DNA of 64,000 nucleotides from Sciurus carolinensis (GCF_902686445.1 NC_062217.1:172339598-172403597); one strand, 5' to 3'; positions 20,633 to 35,600 are shown, counted from the stretch's first letter. Program-made: numbers and translations. Notes: generated by a model from the letters alone, not told the origin.

Positions 20633-23600
20633 CTAAAGAAATGAGAAGACATCAACAAAATTTCAGAACTTAGTAAAAACAAATCTTAAAATTTAACAGG
20701 GAGAAAAACCAAAAGGAAACAGTAAGAAAGAAAAAATAAATCATTTGCGTATTTCTCGTTACCTAAATCCTAAGACACCAGTTATCTAAGGTATTGAAGC
20801 TAATGCTTTGCTACTTCATTCCTATAGAGAAATGATCCCTACCGATAAACTGCAAATCAGAAATTCAGAATAAACTTCAATCACACGCCATATTTAAATG
20901 CTACTGCTTTCATTACAGAGTTGGCAAGTGAGCTGCTATTCCTTTAGCCACACCAAAGCTCAGGGCCGCTCAGCATTTTTGGGGGCTGGCTGCGTGGCAG
21001 TCTCAGAGCTCCCCTTGTTGAGGATACACATGTAGCATAATTTTCTTATTCCTGAAGTACTGGCACACACTGTGTTTGAACCCTGCCTTGGTCAGGGAGG
21101 TATCTTGAACACAGAACTGAATTGCCCACCTATTTTATCATGTTTCTCAAAATGAACATGAATATGTCATTCACTCCCTGACGAACCATTAAGGTTTCAG
21201 CCATGATTTTGACTGGTACATTTCAAACTCAGAATCAGCTTGTTCCCTATTGGATCTCCTGAAGACCCTTTGTCTTAGCCCTAAGTTATTAACCATGTTT
21301 TCAGAAACCCCTGTGGAGAGACATCAGCTCACAAGGAGTCACACCCCCCAAGACAACAAGGAGGACCCACGCCCTGCGTCACCGTGTCTGCAGGAGCGGA
21401 GTCTTCTGCTCTCTCCTTTCGTTCAGCTCCCATGCTGCTGTTGTGCTCTTCCACAGGTTCAATTCTACTTATTAAAATTTTTAGACCCTTATTCATGACC
21501 AGGGGCTCGGGAGAGCTGCCTCTGCGCCTTTTCCCGTGGCCTGCCTTCGCCTGCGCAGCGTCCTGTGGCGCAGTCTCTGAGCACAGGCCCCCACGTCCTG
21601 AGAGAAGCCCATCTTTTCCAGCTTCGCCCTCCGGCAGGGGAACCCGGCTTCTGCCTCGAGATGCTGCTGGGTGTCTGCTGCCCACTTCCACCTTGTCTTC
21701 CACTGGCTTTGCTTTAGGGGCCCTAAGGAGTCTTCTGCTCGTCATCAGAGGTGTTGATCTTTCAGCTGTTTGCCTTAGATTGCTCTTCAGGCTGTGAGCA
21801 TCATTTCTTGGTCCCTCAGGGGGGCCTGGTGCTGGGATTGTTTCTTCGGAGCCAGCCAGGTGCTCCAGGGGCTGGGCCCTGCCCTCAGGTGCCCCTCGAA
21901 GCCTCCTGCTGCCCGCTGCTCTTGCTGCTGGGGCCAGGGTCTGCTGTGCAGGCTCCTCAAAAGCTCCGCTGCTCTGGTCCTCATCCCCTGGTGCTCTGCG
22001 CATGCGTGTGGTGGCCCGTGCTGTCCGGACTGGCCTTCTCACTGCTGGGGATTCCTCTTTCACCTCTGCTGTCCGGGTCCGAGTCCTGGGCCTTCTCTTC
22101 GTGCTTGCTGGCCTATCCACTGGTTCTGGTTGTGGAGAACTGCAGGGCACTTCTGTGGTCTTCTCATCATCTGTGAGTGCCTCCGTGGGGCCTGGTGCTG
22201 GGACTGGTTCTGTGAGGCCAGCCCAGTCCTCCCGGGGCTGGGTCTTCTGCTCAGGCACCCCTCGGCGCCTCTTGCTGCCCGCTCCACCCGCAGTAGGATT
22301 CAGTTTCCGCTTCACAGGTTCCTTGACCACTTTGATATTTTTACTGTCCCCTTCAGGTTCTTGGGGTGTGTGCATGGGTCCCCCTGATGTCGCTGTCACC
22401 TCTCCCTGCACTGGCAGCTCTTGGGTCACAGGTGCTTTCCTGAGTCTCACCCTGAGCTGTCTCTTTGACGGTGCTGGAGTTTCCATGGGTTCTGGCTGTG
22501 GAGGCTTACGGGTTATTTTTGTGGTTTTTTCTTCACTTGTTGGTCCCTCCGGGGGGCCTGGTGCTGGGATTGTTTCTTCGGAGCCAGCCAGGTGCTCCAG
22601 GGGCTGGGCCCCTCGCAGCCTCCTGCTGCCCACTGCTCTTGCTGCTGGGGCCAGGGTCTGCTGTGCAGGCTCCTCAAAAGCTCCACTGCCCTGGTCCTCA
22701 CCTCCTGGTGCTCTGCGCATGCGCGTGGTGGCCCGTGCTGTCCGGGCTGACCTTCTCACTGCTGGGGATTCCTCTTGCACCTCTGCTGTCCGGGTCCGAG
22801 TCCTGGGCCTTCTCTTCGTGCTTGCTGGCCTGTCCACTGGTTCTGGTTGTGGAGAACTGCAGGGCACTTCTGTAGTCTTATCATCTGTGAGTGCCTCCGT
22901 GGGGCCTGGTGCTGGGAAGAGCTCTTGGAAGCCAGCCAGGTCCTCCAGGGACTCAGCCTTTTCCTTAGGTGCCCCTCGGCGCCTCTTGCTGCCAGTTACT
23001 TTTTCTGCTTCATCCAGTTTCCGCTTTGCAGGTTTTACTATCTTAACCCCTTTATTACCACCTGGGGATTCTTCCTGGATGGGTACAGTTTCTCCTAAGG
23101 TTTGCTTTAGTTTTATCCTTGGTGAGAGTTCTTCCTTCACCTCCACTTTCCCCACATCTGTCTTGGACCCTCTCCTCATTCTTGCTGGTGCTCTGACTGG
23201 TTCCAGTCCTGCAGATCTGCAAGGTGTATCTGTGGCTTCTCCAGCAGTCTTTGAGTCCTTGTAGTGGCCTGGGGTTTGGAAGAGCTCTTGGAAGCCAGCC
23301 AGGTCCTCCAGGGGCTGGGACTTTTCCTTAGGTGTCCGTGGTTGTCTCTTAAGTCCAGTTAAATCTTCAGCTGAGTTCGCCTTCTGCTTTGGAGTTCTGG
23401 TAAGTGCTCTGATGCCTTTCTCTTCTTGTGCTGGTCCCGTGGGTGTGTGTGTGGCTCTGCCTGGGGACTGTGACAGTTTCCTGAGTGCTGAGAGCTCTTC
23501 CTTCACCTCCACTTTCTGCAGACTTGTCCTTGGCCGTCTCTTTACAGGTGTTAGAGTATCCCCAGATACTGGTTCTGCAGATTTGCAAGGTGTATCTGTG

Positions 23601-26600
23601 GTCTCTCCAGCAGTGTCTGGGCTCGTGCCACGGCCTGGTGTCTGAAAGAGCTCTTGGAAGCCAGCCAGGTCCTCCAGGGGCTGGGCCTTTTCCTTGGGTG
23701 TCCGTGACTGTCTCTTCAGTCCAGTTAAGTTTTCAGTCAGGTCCAGTTTCTGCCTTGGAGATTCCACAATTGCGTCGATGTGTCTGTACTGTACTGGTAC
23801 CACGGGTGTGTGCGTGGCTCTGCCTGGGGACTGTGACAGTTTCCTGAGTGCTGAGAGCTCTTCCTTCACCTCCACTTTCCCCACACTTGTCTTGGACCTT
23901 CTCCTCATGCTTGCTGGTGTTCTGACTGGTTCCAGTCCTGCAGATCTGCAAGGTGTATCTGTGGTCTCTCCAGCAATCTCTGGGTCCTTGCCACGGCCTG
24001 GTGTCTGAAAGAGCTCTTGGAAGCCAGCCAGGTCCTCCAGGGGCTGGGCCTTTTCCTTAGCTGCCCCTGGCTGCCACTTGCTTCCCGTCACCTTTGCTGC
24101 TGGCTGCAGGGCCTGCTGTACAGGCTCCTCAAAAGACCTGATGGCTTCGTCATCACCTGCTGGCACTCTGGGTGTGTGGGTGGCCTTCCCTGACATTTGA
24201 GTGAGCTCCCTCAGTGCCGATGCCTCCTCTTTCACCTGCAGTTTCCCCACACTTGTCTTGGACCTTCTCCTCGTGCTTGCTGGTGCTCTGACTGGTTCCA
24301 GTCCTGCAGATCTGCAAGGTGTATCTGTGGCTTCTCCAGCAGTCTTTGAGTCCTTGTAGTGGCCTGGGGTTTGGAAGAGCTCTTGGAAGCCAGCCAGGTC
24401 CTCCAGGGGCTGGGACTTTTCCTTAGGTGTCCGTGGTTGTCTCTTAAGTCCAGTTAAATCTTCGGCTGAGTTTGCCTTCTGCCTTGGAATTCTGGTAAGT
24501 GCTCTGATGCCTTTCTCTTCTTGCGCTGGTCCCGTGGGTGTGTGCGTGGCTCTGCCTGGGGACTGTGACAGTTTCCTGAGTGCCAAGAGTTCTTCCTTCA
24601 CCTCCACTTTCCCCACATCTGTCTTGGACCTTCTCCTTGTGCTTGCTAATGCTCTGACTGGTTCTGGTTCTGTAGATTTGCACAGGATTTCTGTGGTTCC
24701 ATCAGCAGTCTTTGGGTCCTTGTATCGGTCTGGGGTTTGGAAGAGCTCTTGGAAGCCAGCCAGGTCCTCCAGGGGCTGGGCCTTTTCCTTGGGTGTCCGT
24801 GACTGTCTCTTCAGTCCAGTTAAGTTTTCAGTCAGGTCCAGTTTCTGCCTTGGAGATTCCACAATTGCGTCGATGTGTCTGTACTGTACTGGTACCACGG
24901 GTGTGTGCGTGGCTCTGCCTGGGGACTGTGACAGTTTCCTGGGTGCTGAGAGCTCTTCCTTCACCTCCACTTTCCCCACACTTGTCTTGGACCTTCTCCT
25001 CATGCTTGCTGGTGTTCTGACTGGTTCCAGTCCTGCAGATCTGCAAGGTGTATCTGTGGTCTCTCCAGCAATCTCTGGGTCCTTGCCACGGCCTGGTGTC
25101 TGAAAGAGCTCTTGGAAGCCAGCCAGGTCCTCCAGGGGCTGGGCCTTTTCCTTAGCTGCCCCTGGCTGCCACTTGCTTCCCGTCACCTTTGCTGCTGGCT
25201 GCAGGGCCTGCTGTACAGGCTCCTCAAAAGACCTGATGGCTTCGTCATCACCTGCTGGCACTCTGGGTGTGTGGGTGGCCTTCCCTGACATTTGAGTGAG
25301 CTCCCTCAGTGCCGATGCCTCCTCTTTCACCTGCAGTTTCCCCACACTTGTCTTGGACCTTCTCCTCGTGCTTGCTGGTGCTCTGACTGGTTCCAGTCCT
25401 GCAGATCTGCAAGGTGTATCTGTGGCTTCTCCAGCAGTCTTTGAGTCCTTGTAGTGGCCTGGGGTTTGGAAGAGCTCTTGGAAGCCAGCCAGGTCCTCCA
25501 GGGGCTGGGACTTTTCCTTAGGTGTCCGTGGTTGTCTCTTAAGTCCAGTTAAATCTTCGGCTGAGTTTGCCTTCTGCCTTGGAGTTCTGGTAAGTGCTCT
25601 GATGCCTTTCTCTTCTTGCGCTGGTCCCGTGGGTGTGTGTGTGGCTCTGCCTGGGGACTGTGACAGTTTCCTGAGTGCTGAGAGCTCTTCCTTCACCTCC
25701 ACTTTCTGCAGACTTGTCCTTGGCCGTCTCTTTACAGGTGTTAGAGTATCCCCAGATACTGGTTCTGCAGATTTGCAATGTGTATCTGTGGTCTCTCCAG
25801 CAATCTCTGGGTCCTTGCCACGGCCTGGTGTCTGAAAGAGCTCTTGGAAGCCAGCCAGGTCCTCCAGGGGCTGGGCCTTTGCCTTAGCTGCCCCTGCCTG
25901 CTGCCTGCTGCCTGTAACATCTGCTGCTGGGTGCAGCACCTGCTGGGCAGACTCCTCAAAAGCCTTGACTGCTCTGCCAACCGCTCCCGGCCCTCTGGGA
26001 GCGTGCGCTTCGCCGAGCTCCTCCCGTGCAGGGCGCTCTTGCTTCACGTCCACTTTTCCTCGCAGTAAGCTGGCTTGTGTTTCTGGGCTCTTTGGGGTTC
26101 CCACAGGTCCTGGTTGGGCAGACTTGTCCAGCACTCTTGTTTTACCATCTGTCTTGAACTGCTCAGCGTGTTTTGGTGTTTGGAACAGTTCTCTGAAGCC
26201 GGCCAGGTCCTCTAGGGGTTGGGTCTTTTTCTTAGGAGTCCGTGGCCCCCTCTTCATTCCACTTCCATACGCCACTGGGTCCTTGTTCTGCTCTGCAGTT
26301 CCCTTAAACACCCCGCTGCCTTTATCATCTCCTGGCTCTGCGTGTGCGAGCGTCCTCAGTGCAGATGCCTCCTCTTGCACGACCGCCCTCCCCAGAGATC
26401 TCCTGTGCTGTCTCTTCCTACTTGCTGTGGGATTCACTGGCTCTGGCTGGGGAGAATTGCAGGACATGTTAGTGGCTTCTTCCTCCTGTTCTGCTGTTTG
26501 CTGGGTGCACGCTGGTGTTTGGGGTAGCGGCTGGCTACCTGAGAGGTCTTTCCTGGGTTCTATTTCAAGTGTCTTCTCAGGGTCTGTGAGGTTGGCAAGG

Positions 26601-29600
26601 GCTCCACTCCCCTGGCCCCCCGTTCTCGATCTCCTCACATTTGTCTTCTTGCCACACTTTTCTCCTGACTCGGTACTTTCCCTGGGTGGGTCCGGGGCCC
26701 CTCTCCGCTCCTCCGGGTGTCTTCCCAGATTGGTCCCAGCAGCATCTGCTTCTGCTTCACTCTTGCTTTCTGCACGTGGCACCTGCGCATTTCTGAGATC
26801 CACAGATCTTCTCAACTTGCTGGCACTGGGTCCCATCTTCAGAGGCTTCGGTGAAAAGTCTGGAGTTCTCATCTCAAAATGAGTCACTTTACTGATGTTC
26901 CTGGGCGTTTTCACTGTGTTTTCGTTTTCTCTAATGCTCTGCCTTCTTAGGGATGGGCTTGCAAAATGCTTATCAGATGGTTCTTTTGCTGTTTTCTGTG
27001 TACTGGAGAACACACTTGATCCTGTGAAAAATAAAAATACGTAAGCTAGTATATTAATTGTGTTATATCAACTTAGTATTTTATTCTCAAGAAATACAGT
27101 GTGGGAACCAATGACTAACCTTCCTGTCAACCTTACTGGGAACATGAGTCTACTAATATGGCCATCAATCTGTCTTAACTATGAGCCACGTATCCTTAAG
27201 TGTAATGTTATTTGGTGATAAGTGGGGTCACCATTAAGTGGTGTTAGGGTTTGTAGTGATTATTTAGGGGAAAAGTTCCTTACATAGGGTCTTCTGAAGG
27301 CTGCCACACAAGGACCTACTGACATTTGATATAGTTGTTTCTTGCCTTCAACTGTTAATAAAGTTAACAGGCCTTCTACAGTGTGTGCTTAGGGTCCATA
27401 TTATGCAGGAAACATCTACGATTTAACACTAGCAAAATTCTGAAGCGTAGCAAGCTGTTCCATCTGAGACAGGAATGCAATGACTAGTACCAAAGGAAAG
27501 GGTAAGACGGACTCACGTCTCCATGTCTCTCACCTGGGGCTGCTCCCACACACACAATTGGGAGGGATGATAATCAGTACATAAATCCCTATCTTTCTGT
27601 TCTATAATTGGCAATTATTTTGAATGAGTAATTCATAAGTGTGAGAGCAAGTACATGCTTCTGCTATATCATTTTCTTCCAATACGTAAAGGAGCCAAAA
27701 GCATGTGGGAATTTTTGCACTGATTAGCCGTTTCTATCCATGTAGTGAATGGATGCAGCATTAGTTCATATTCAGCAGGACTCTCTGCTTAGACAACAGA
27801 CCAGGGAAGGCAGAAAGGCATTTTATCAGGGGCATCTGATGTGAAGTAACACAACAGTGGTCGTAAAACGATGCCATCTGTAAGTTCCCAAAAGCATGAT
27901 GTCTGGAAAAAAAGTCAACCAACCCAAAATCTCCAAAGTGATGGGCAGAGGTTTTCCTCCTGAGTTAGGCACTTGGGACTTTTTTCCAAGCAAATTCTCT
28001 GAATTGGAAAGAGTGCCAGGAGATGTGGTTGCCTTCTTCACTGGCGTCTTGAACATTTCAGTGAGTCCTGATAAATGAAAATATTTTAAACCTATTACTT
28101 ATGTACAATGAGCTACCCCAGTCCTCACACAAAACAGACTAAGTGATAGGAGGTAAACTAAGTCCCTAGGATTCCAGTACTCAGGGTCTCACATAAAGGG
28201 GAAATCCATTCATAATGTGCTTATTTTTTTTAAGAGGACAAGGAGAAACAAGTGTATGTAGATCCGCTATCCTTTCCAACAGGAAAGGAAATCAACGAGA
28301 TATTTGTCCTGCACGATCTTCCAAACTAGGTCCCAAACAGAAGTGCAGGTGCTGCAGAAACTGGTAGTGGGCACCCTCCCTCAGGGTTGGTCTCCCCTCC
28401 AGGCATCCAGGTCCCAAGGGCCTGCGGCTGTCCCAAGAGTCCTGGGTTCCTCCGCTGTAGATTTTATGTACAAATAACATGTCCCCACCTTTCAGAATGT
28501 GACAGGATGCTGCCCATTTTTAGTGTGGACAATGGTATGTATTTTTACAAATCCAAATAGCATTATCATTTAATTTTAACACTGCAAAGCAGTACTGACA
28601 TCACAGAAAAAAGAATAAAGTAGCTTCCATGTCAGGTTGAACTTCCTGAGAAGCTCACGCCCTCCCTGAGCTCCTTGCACTGGAGCCATGGGGTGGCGGA
28701 TTCCCAGGCCAGCGCTCAGCTGCAGGACAGTCTGGGGAGCAGCCTGAGGCCCCCACCTGATCCAGTCCTTCCCTCAGGTCTCCTCCCTCCCAGTCCTCCA
28801 GGCCTTGCCAAAAGCACCCATGGTCTAATGTCCTGCAGTTACTGACTCCAAGTGGAAGCTATGCCCAGGGGTGAAAATTGCTTGACTTCTGGAAGAGTCT
28901 TAAAGGAAGAAATGCTTGAGACAACCCAGTGTCGTATTCAAAATCTTGTTTGTTTTATCTTGGGGGGGGACTCATTTATTTTATAAGAGAGTGAGAGAGA
29001 AGAAAATGCAGGGGGTGGGCCCTTACAATAGAAGGAAGATCAGTGGAGTAGATTAGATGAAGGACTGGAGGGGAAGGGGAGGACAGGATAAGGAAAGGCA
29101 GTGGAAGGAACCTGGCTGGACTTCCCAGGTACACAGATGAATATTCCATGGCGAATCTCATCATCACATACATCCACCAGACACCAACAAAACAACTGCA
29201 GACCAGTAGAGAAGAGGAAGGGGAGGATAGGCAGGAATGGGTAAAGGGGGACCTGAATCAGAGCGAATCTCCTTCCATGTTGTTATGATTGTGTCGAAAC
29301 AAGCCCTAATGTTACACATAACTAAAAAATGATACATTTCAAATTTTAAGTTGATATATAAAAAGTATTTTTGAGGGTGTTTTTAACATTTGGTAAAAAA
29401 AAGTGTATCAATATTCTATACATGTTCACAATTTACAAGAATACATATATATACACATTTACCTACTTTGTTTTTATTTTGTATTTCTTTTAAAACACAA
29501 ATTAATTGATCCAAGTATTACTCTTACTGGTGTACTTTGCCTACTGAGCAATACAGTAACTTTCAATTCCCAATATGCCATGAAATAAAAATAAGATCCC

Positions 29601-32600
29601 ACCCATTCAATTCGAAACTCACCTCCCTCCTGAACTGCACAGTGTGAACCACTGCACATACCATGTAACATGGAACCTGAGATCTGCTTCCTCGCCGCAG
29701 CTGTGATCTCTAAGCAAGTCAGGTCACACTCTCATTGAGAATGGGAACTGTGCAGAAACATCTGCTGTGATTAGTGGCTTAAAACAACCCCTCCCACAGG
29801 TTGTATCTCTTGACTCAGATACAGTCAAGTTTCAGAGAAAGCTTTGCTTGAAGAAGCAAAACACTGCTCCAAAGCAGCTGATCAGATCTGCCTCGGGCAC
29901 CCTGTCCACGTGCCCAGCTGAGGCCCGGGAAGGGCAGGGCCTTCTCCCCACAGCACTTCCCAGTTCCCTGCCCTCACTGCCCTCCAGGAAAAGGCGTGCA
30001 AGCATCTGACATTTACACGCACTTTCTAAAGGACACCTGACCCCAGTGTGCAGGCATGGCCTCCTCCTCTCAACCAGCTTTCTCTTTTGTGAAGTCTCTG
30101 GCCCTGGCAAGCTGCCTCAGTTGTGTCTTCTATGTTCCCACTCAGCAGAGGAACAAAGGTGGCAAACAGCCACAAAGTCACAGTTGGGACATCGAAAGTT
30201 GCTTTACCTGAAAGATCTTCATCATAGTCCATTTTCTGATTGAAAACCAAGTTGTTCAGCATCCTGTAGGGCCGAGCAGGTACATTTACTTTTTCAATCT
30301 GAGCTTTCCCTATTATTATGGTACAAGGAGAGTTTGCGTGGCCAGTGCTGAACTGATTGTGAACGCTGCCAGTAGGCTTCTGTGGAAAAAGGTGAAAGGA
30401 TAAAACAGCAGAGCTTGAACACACGCTTCAGCGCCCTGGGCAGCACCAGGCGCGAACGAGCCACCCACAGGAAGTCATACCTTGGGAGTAGTAGGTCTTC
30501 TCTGCCTCCGGGTCATCTGCCTTTGAGGGCCATGTTTCACAACTCTCGTTTGTGTTTGCTTTGCACCAAGTTTAACCACATCTGCCCATGATTTTGCAAC
30601 TGTCAGAGAAAGGATGGTGAAATTTAAAAAATAAACTGGCATTAATAAATGAGAAAAAATGACCTAAAAACACATTCACCAACTCAACACTAACCAATGA
30701 GGTTGGCCTCAGAAGCACCACTTCTCCTTTTGGAACAAATCATCTGCAAAATACCATGTTGACTTCGGCTGATAGATGTCTTCTTTGAAGACAGGTGGCC
30801 ACTCTTCCTCCCCACTCTCTTAGGAGTGTCTTGAGGGGACTTGCTGCCACCAGAGGCAGCTGAGGCCTTGCCTGACCTGCGTCTTTGATCACCTGGCCCT
30901 GGTGCAGTTTCTCTGGGACCAGCAGCCAGGGAGCCTGTGGACTCTCTCTCTGTTTTCACTTCCCAGCAGATTGCTGAAGACAACTCTGTTCCTGGTGATG
31001 CAGGCTGTTCCTGACAAGGCAGAAATGGTCATAAGAAACCCTCGCCCAAAAAGTTTAAGGAAACGTTACATTTCTGTAAGGCCTATCAAAATGTATTCAG
31101 TGAAGAATTTAAGCTGTTAAAATCTCGAAGCGCCAAATGTTTAAAGCAGTCTTACAAGGTTAAGGAAAGCTAAGTTTGTCCCACTCACTTAGGGAAATAG
31201 AAAGGGGATAAAAGCAGCAATCCAGTCGGACTTGAGGCATTCTGGGTGGAAAGATGGAGAGAATGGCCTGCTGAGTGAGACAAGCTAGTCCTGACCTCAG
31301 TCCTGGCCCAACTGGCTATGGGTGCCCGGTCCTGAGACTGCCCATTCTGTGAGCTGGGATAAAGCAGGAAGGAGAGAGGTGGGCCTTCCCACTCCTTCCT
31401 GTTGCTAAGAGAAAGTAAAGCCAGCCAGGCCTGGCTACAGGGAGCCCCGGGGTTACACTCCCCAGGGGCCTAAAAACAGGGAGGGAAGCACAGCAGCAGG
31501 TGAAGACAATGCCTATGAAACTGACTGGGCACGAGATAATTTACCAAAGACTTTCCTCCTCACCAGTTGAATGCCCTGTTTACCCTCATAACTGTAAGAG
31601 AAAATGAAATGGTCCTTGTGGCCATGTGTCAAGGAATCCAGAATCTTTTTAACAGGACATTTTTGGCGTGACCCAGGTAGGTCTGTGGAACCTGTGGGCA
31701 CAGATGTCAGGGGTCTTGTGCATCAAAAAGAAGTGTCACACACACCTTGACACTCTCAGCCACCTTAGAGCCAACTGGGAGATGGTCACCTTCCAGACCC
31801 GAATAAGGGAAGTGAGCTCAGTGAGTGCTTTAGACAACTGCAGATCTGCCTGGTGACTCTACTTGCGGCAGGTTTTGGGTGGAATGTGTGCCACCTTCAG
31901 GCACTTGAGCAAACCCAACACCGATCGTCCAGCCTACCTTGATGATCTTCTTCAGGACAGCTGGACTGTGAGTTGCAAGAGACTTCCTTTTGGCTGGTGT
32001 CTCCCCTTTTTTGAGAGGTGTGTTAGGAGGCAAGTTTTCATCGAATAACTCAGGCCTTAGACGACTGCCAAAGGACACACGCCTTCTCTTCAGAAGCAGG
32101 TCCTCACTCCTGTCTAAGGAAGGACGACAAAAGTACAAAGGGCAATGACGACCCTCGCAGGACCCGAGATTCACTTCCAACCACTACTGAAATCTGGCCA
32201 ACTGGAACCTGACAGCTGGGCTCTTCTGCAGTCTTGATGAGGGCAAAGCTGCCAAAGGTTCCCTGAAAGACCTCAGGAGGAACCACTCCCATAGCAAGTG
32301 CCAACTGCACACTACAGAGCTTTCCGGAACACACTGAAAACGGTTAACCCAGACGTAGCTGAAGAAAGTGACCATCTGCAGCAGCAGCTGGCACTGGGGC
32401 AGAGGGATGATGGAGAAAAGTGCTAACAGTGGTCGGAGAGAACTTTCTAAGATGCACGTGATTGGGCCTGACCCAGACCTGCCCAGTGAGTAGAATGTGA
32501 GCCGTGGAAACTTATCCAGGAGGGTCATGTGCCCCAGCCCCACCAAACTCCTGAACCCAACACAAAGCCCTGTCCAAGCAAGCGCCCCTGTAGGAGGCTT

Positions 32601-35600
32601 AGTGGACAGACACAGGCTCCTTGTATAGGTAACTCCCCACCCACAGTGGTCCACCTTCAGAAGCCAGGCCCTGGGGCATGCAAGAGGATGTCAGGGCTCC
32701 ACTCCTAGCCACTTATTGGGGGCTTTGGGTTGTCAGTTTCCCCATTTGCAATAGGAAAATAAAATAAAACCTTCTAATGGACATCCCTTCCTTTGTCAAA
32801 GTATGCAAAGCCCCTGCACCTAGTCCAGTGTTTAAACACAGTGCTCAGAGGAGACTGAAAACAAAGCATCGATTCCCTAAGAGCTACCATCATGTTCAGT
32901 GATTCTCAAAGGATTTCAGTGATTCATTCCAACCAAATGTATCTGATTCAGTAAGCTGTAGTTCAAAACTGAGCCTGAATGAAAAGCAGTTATTCTCCTT
33001 CCTCTTTTGTGGTAGAAGGGAAGAGAACTCTGTGCTCTTGCCCTTGCACAGTTCCTAACAAGTACACCTCCCCAGTGTTCCTTGCTACAATCATCCGGGT
33101 TTCAGACTCATCTACAGCTGAAATGGGAACATGCCGTTTGTCACTGCACCCTGGAGCTTAGCGGGTACCTCACCACGAAGCTCACATTGATTGAATGACA
33201 GTCTCATTGATATCTACATACAAGGTAGGCACTAAACTTTTAGGGAAAGTAGATTTATCATTAAACAAACTTACTAATGGAATCACCAAAGTTGCTGATA
33301 TCAACTGAACTAAGACCAGGTAACCCCGAACAAATCTGTCCAGCTGCTGTGCCCAATTTCTCAGGCCTGCTGAAGGAATCCTTTTGAATCTTCCTTTCAA
33401 CATGAGGGAGACGCTGAGTTAAGAAAGGCTGGCTTTGGATTTCCGTGGGTAGTGCTTCCATATTTGTAGGCGCACTCCTCCTGCTTCTGGAAGAGAGATT
33501 TTCTGGCTTTTTGCTAGGGTTGGCAGCACCCTCAGCTTTGGTTGGTGCTTGATTTCTAGTTAAAAGCTTCCCAGGAGTGACTGGCTCATCAACGGCCTTG
33601 ACGCAGGTGCTTTCACCCAGAGCTGCATGCAGGTCTTCATCCTTGTGTTCCTGTGCAGAACTTGGCTGCTGAGGACACTGCACAAGGGCCTTCTCCCTGG
33701 TGGTCTTAGAGAGAGGAACGCTGGAAACTGGCAGCTTCCCGGAGGCCTCTGCAGGCTCCATGGCCCTTCCCTTCTCAGTCTGGTTGGTTTCTGGTTCAGA
33801 GGGAGGGTCTTCCTTCGTGAGGGTGCTTCTCCTGGATTTCTGTCTTGGTTTGCAGGACAGCTGGGGCTCCCTCTGCAAGCCACCAGCACTTTCTCTCCCT
33901 GCTGTGCCACCACGTGACCCTGATTTTCTACAACACTGTACATTTTGTCCTGGTTTTGCATCCAACTCCTCCTTCAGTGACTGATAAAGCTTCTGAAAGG
34001 GGGATTCACTTCCCTGGCGGTTGTCAAAGCTCTGCGGAGAGGGAACAGACCTCGGTGATCCATAACCGCTCCCTACTGTTACCCTAGGTTTGGCCTTCAA
34101 GTCCCCAGAAGAGGGATCCCCTGTGTTTCCGCCATCATGCCCCTGATGTTCTGAGGACCAAGCGCTAGGTGGTTCCAGGTCAGCACCATCCAAGGCAGAA
34201 CCCTCTCCTGTGAGCTTCTTGGCAGACTCCAGAGGATTTCCCCCAGCATTTCTTTCCGTGAGTTTTGAATGGGCTTTGGAATCTTGCTCTTTCCCATCTT
34301 GATAGTAAATTTTGAAATAAGAAACAGAAATTCAATATTTTCTAAATGACTGAAACTTGTGGAATTTAGTATCATAATTGTTTCAAACAAATTGCCTTAT
34401 AACCTAGCTTTTCCCTTAGTCTACAAATTATTTAATGCCTAAACTGTGTTAAGTCTTAAGATATTAATATTTTGATCCAAATAAATAAATCACGTTAGCC
34501 TCCAATCAGTATGAAATGACATAATCTGTTGAATGACTCAAACTAAGCTGACCACTGAAAAATTCAATTTACGTGCACATGGACTCTGCCCTAAACACAG
34601 CACCCCCTCAATCACCAGGAAAGCAGGTAATAGCTCTCTGCCAGGCTTTATGGGTCACATGGCACGCCTACTAAAGTTTCACACTTGGGCCCCCAGTGGT
34701 CCCCCTTGCCACCGTGCAGAGATCTGATCCCGAGGATCCCAGAACTGAACCCAACCAGTACGAACCAGGTTCAGCCGAAAAGCCAGCTCTGGAGGCTCGC
34801 CGCGCTGGTTCCTATATGTTGGGAAAACAAGAAGAGTGATTTCAGTGCCTTCCTATATGCTGATGGTCATAACAATGAAAATATTCTTTTTACTGATTTT
34901 CTTCTTTCCCAAACTGCTCCTTTGACTTTTAGAGACTTTGTGAAGCTAACGGTCAAGTTCCAGACACATCCTAGCTGGCTTTTAAATAAGAGCAAGTGAC
35001 AGAGGAGAAAACAAACCCCAGCATAAGATGATTAACTTAACCTCCAGAGAGATTCTGTGACCTCAAGGGAATGCCCAATATCAGAAATTAAAGCTAAAAT
35101 CGGGCATGGCTCACTTCTGCACACCCACCCGAGCAGAGCTGACCATAAGCTTCAGCAGAAAGACCCAGGACCTGTGGGTGAACGGAGGCCACAGGCATGC
35201 TCCGCGCTCACCTGTGAGCTCAGGGCAAGGGCCCAGTGGGAGCAGCTCTGCCAGGGGCACTGCAGCCTCAGCTGCGTCTCGGACCCACCCCCACCGCAGC
35301 CCAACAGGAAAGAAATAACAAATGACACCTATACAAGATACAGGAGCCCAATACTCCTAGAATGAAACTTTATCTTCTGGAATACTAAGAAGAATTCCAA
35401 ACACTGTTACCAAAGGCAAAGAGTTTAACCTCTGCACTGAGTCAACTACAAATTTGATATTTAAGAACTTCTAAAACTATCTGTGAAAGATGAGTCTTGT
35501 TTGATTTCCAATCCAAAGTGGACCAAGAATCTTATGACCAAACAACAAAAATGAACTACTAATGACATTTGAAATACGTATAATGTACGATCCCATTTTT

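Noticed and set aside
21365..21382. Alternative exon 13 donor GTGGGT that would add three codons
   Set aside because: The upstream GTGACG gives a join that aligns without gaps to the mammalian protein, so it was preferred; both are in phase 0.
22002..23264. 420-codon plus-strand open frame, and several others opposite exon 13
   Set aside because: It is the complement of the Ki-67 repeat array, whose biased codons keep opposing frames open. Its peptide merely mirrors the repeats.
23266..25870. Regularly spaced repeats resembling a CRISPR or satellite array
   Set aside because: They are in-frame protein repeats within one long coding exon; unit size and codon phase explain them.
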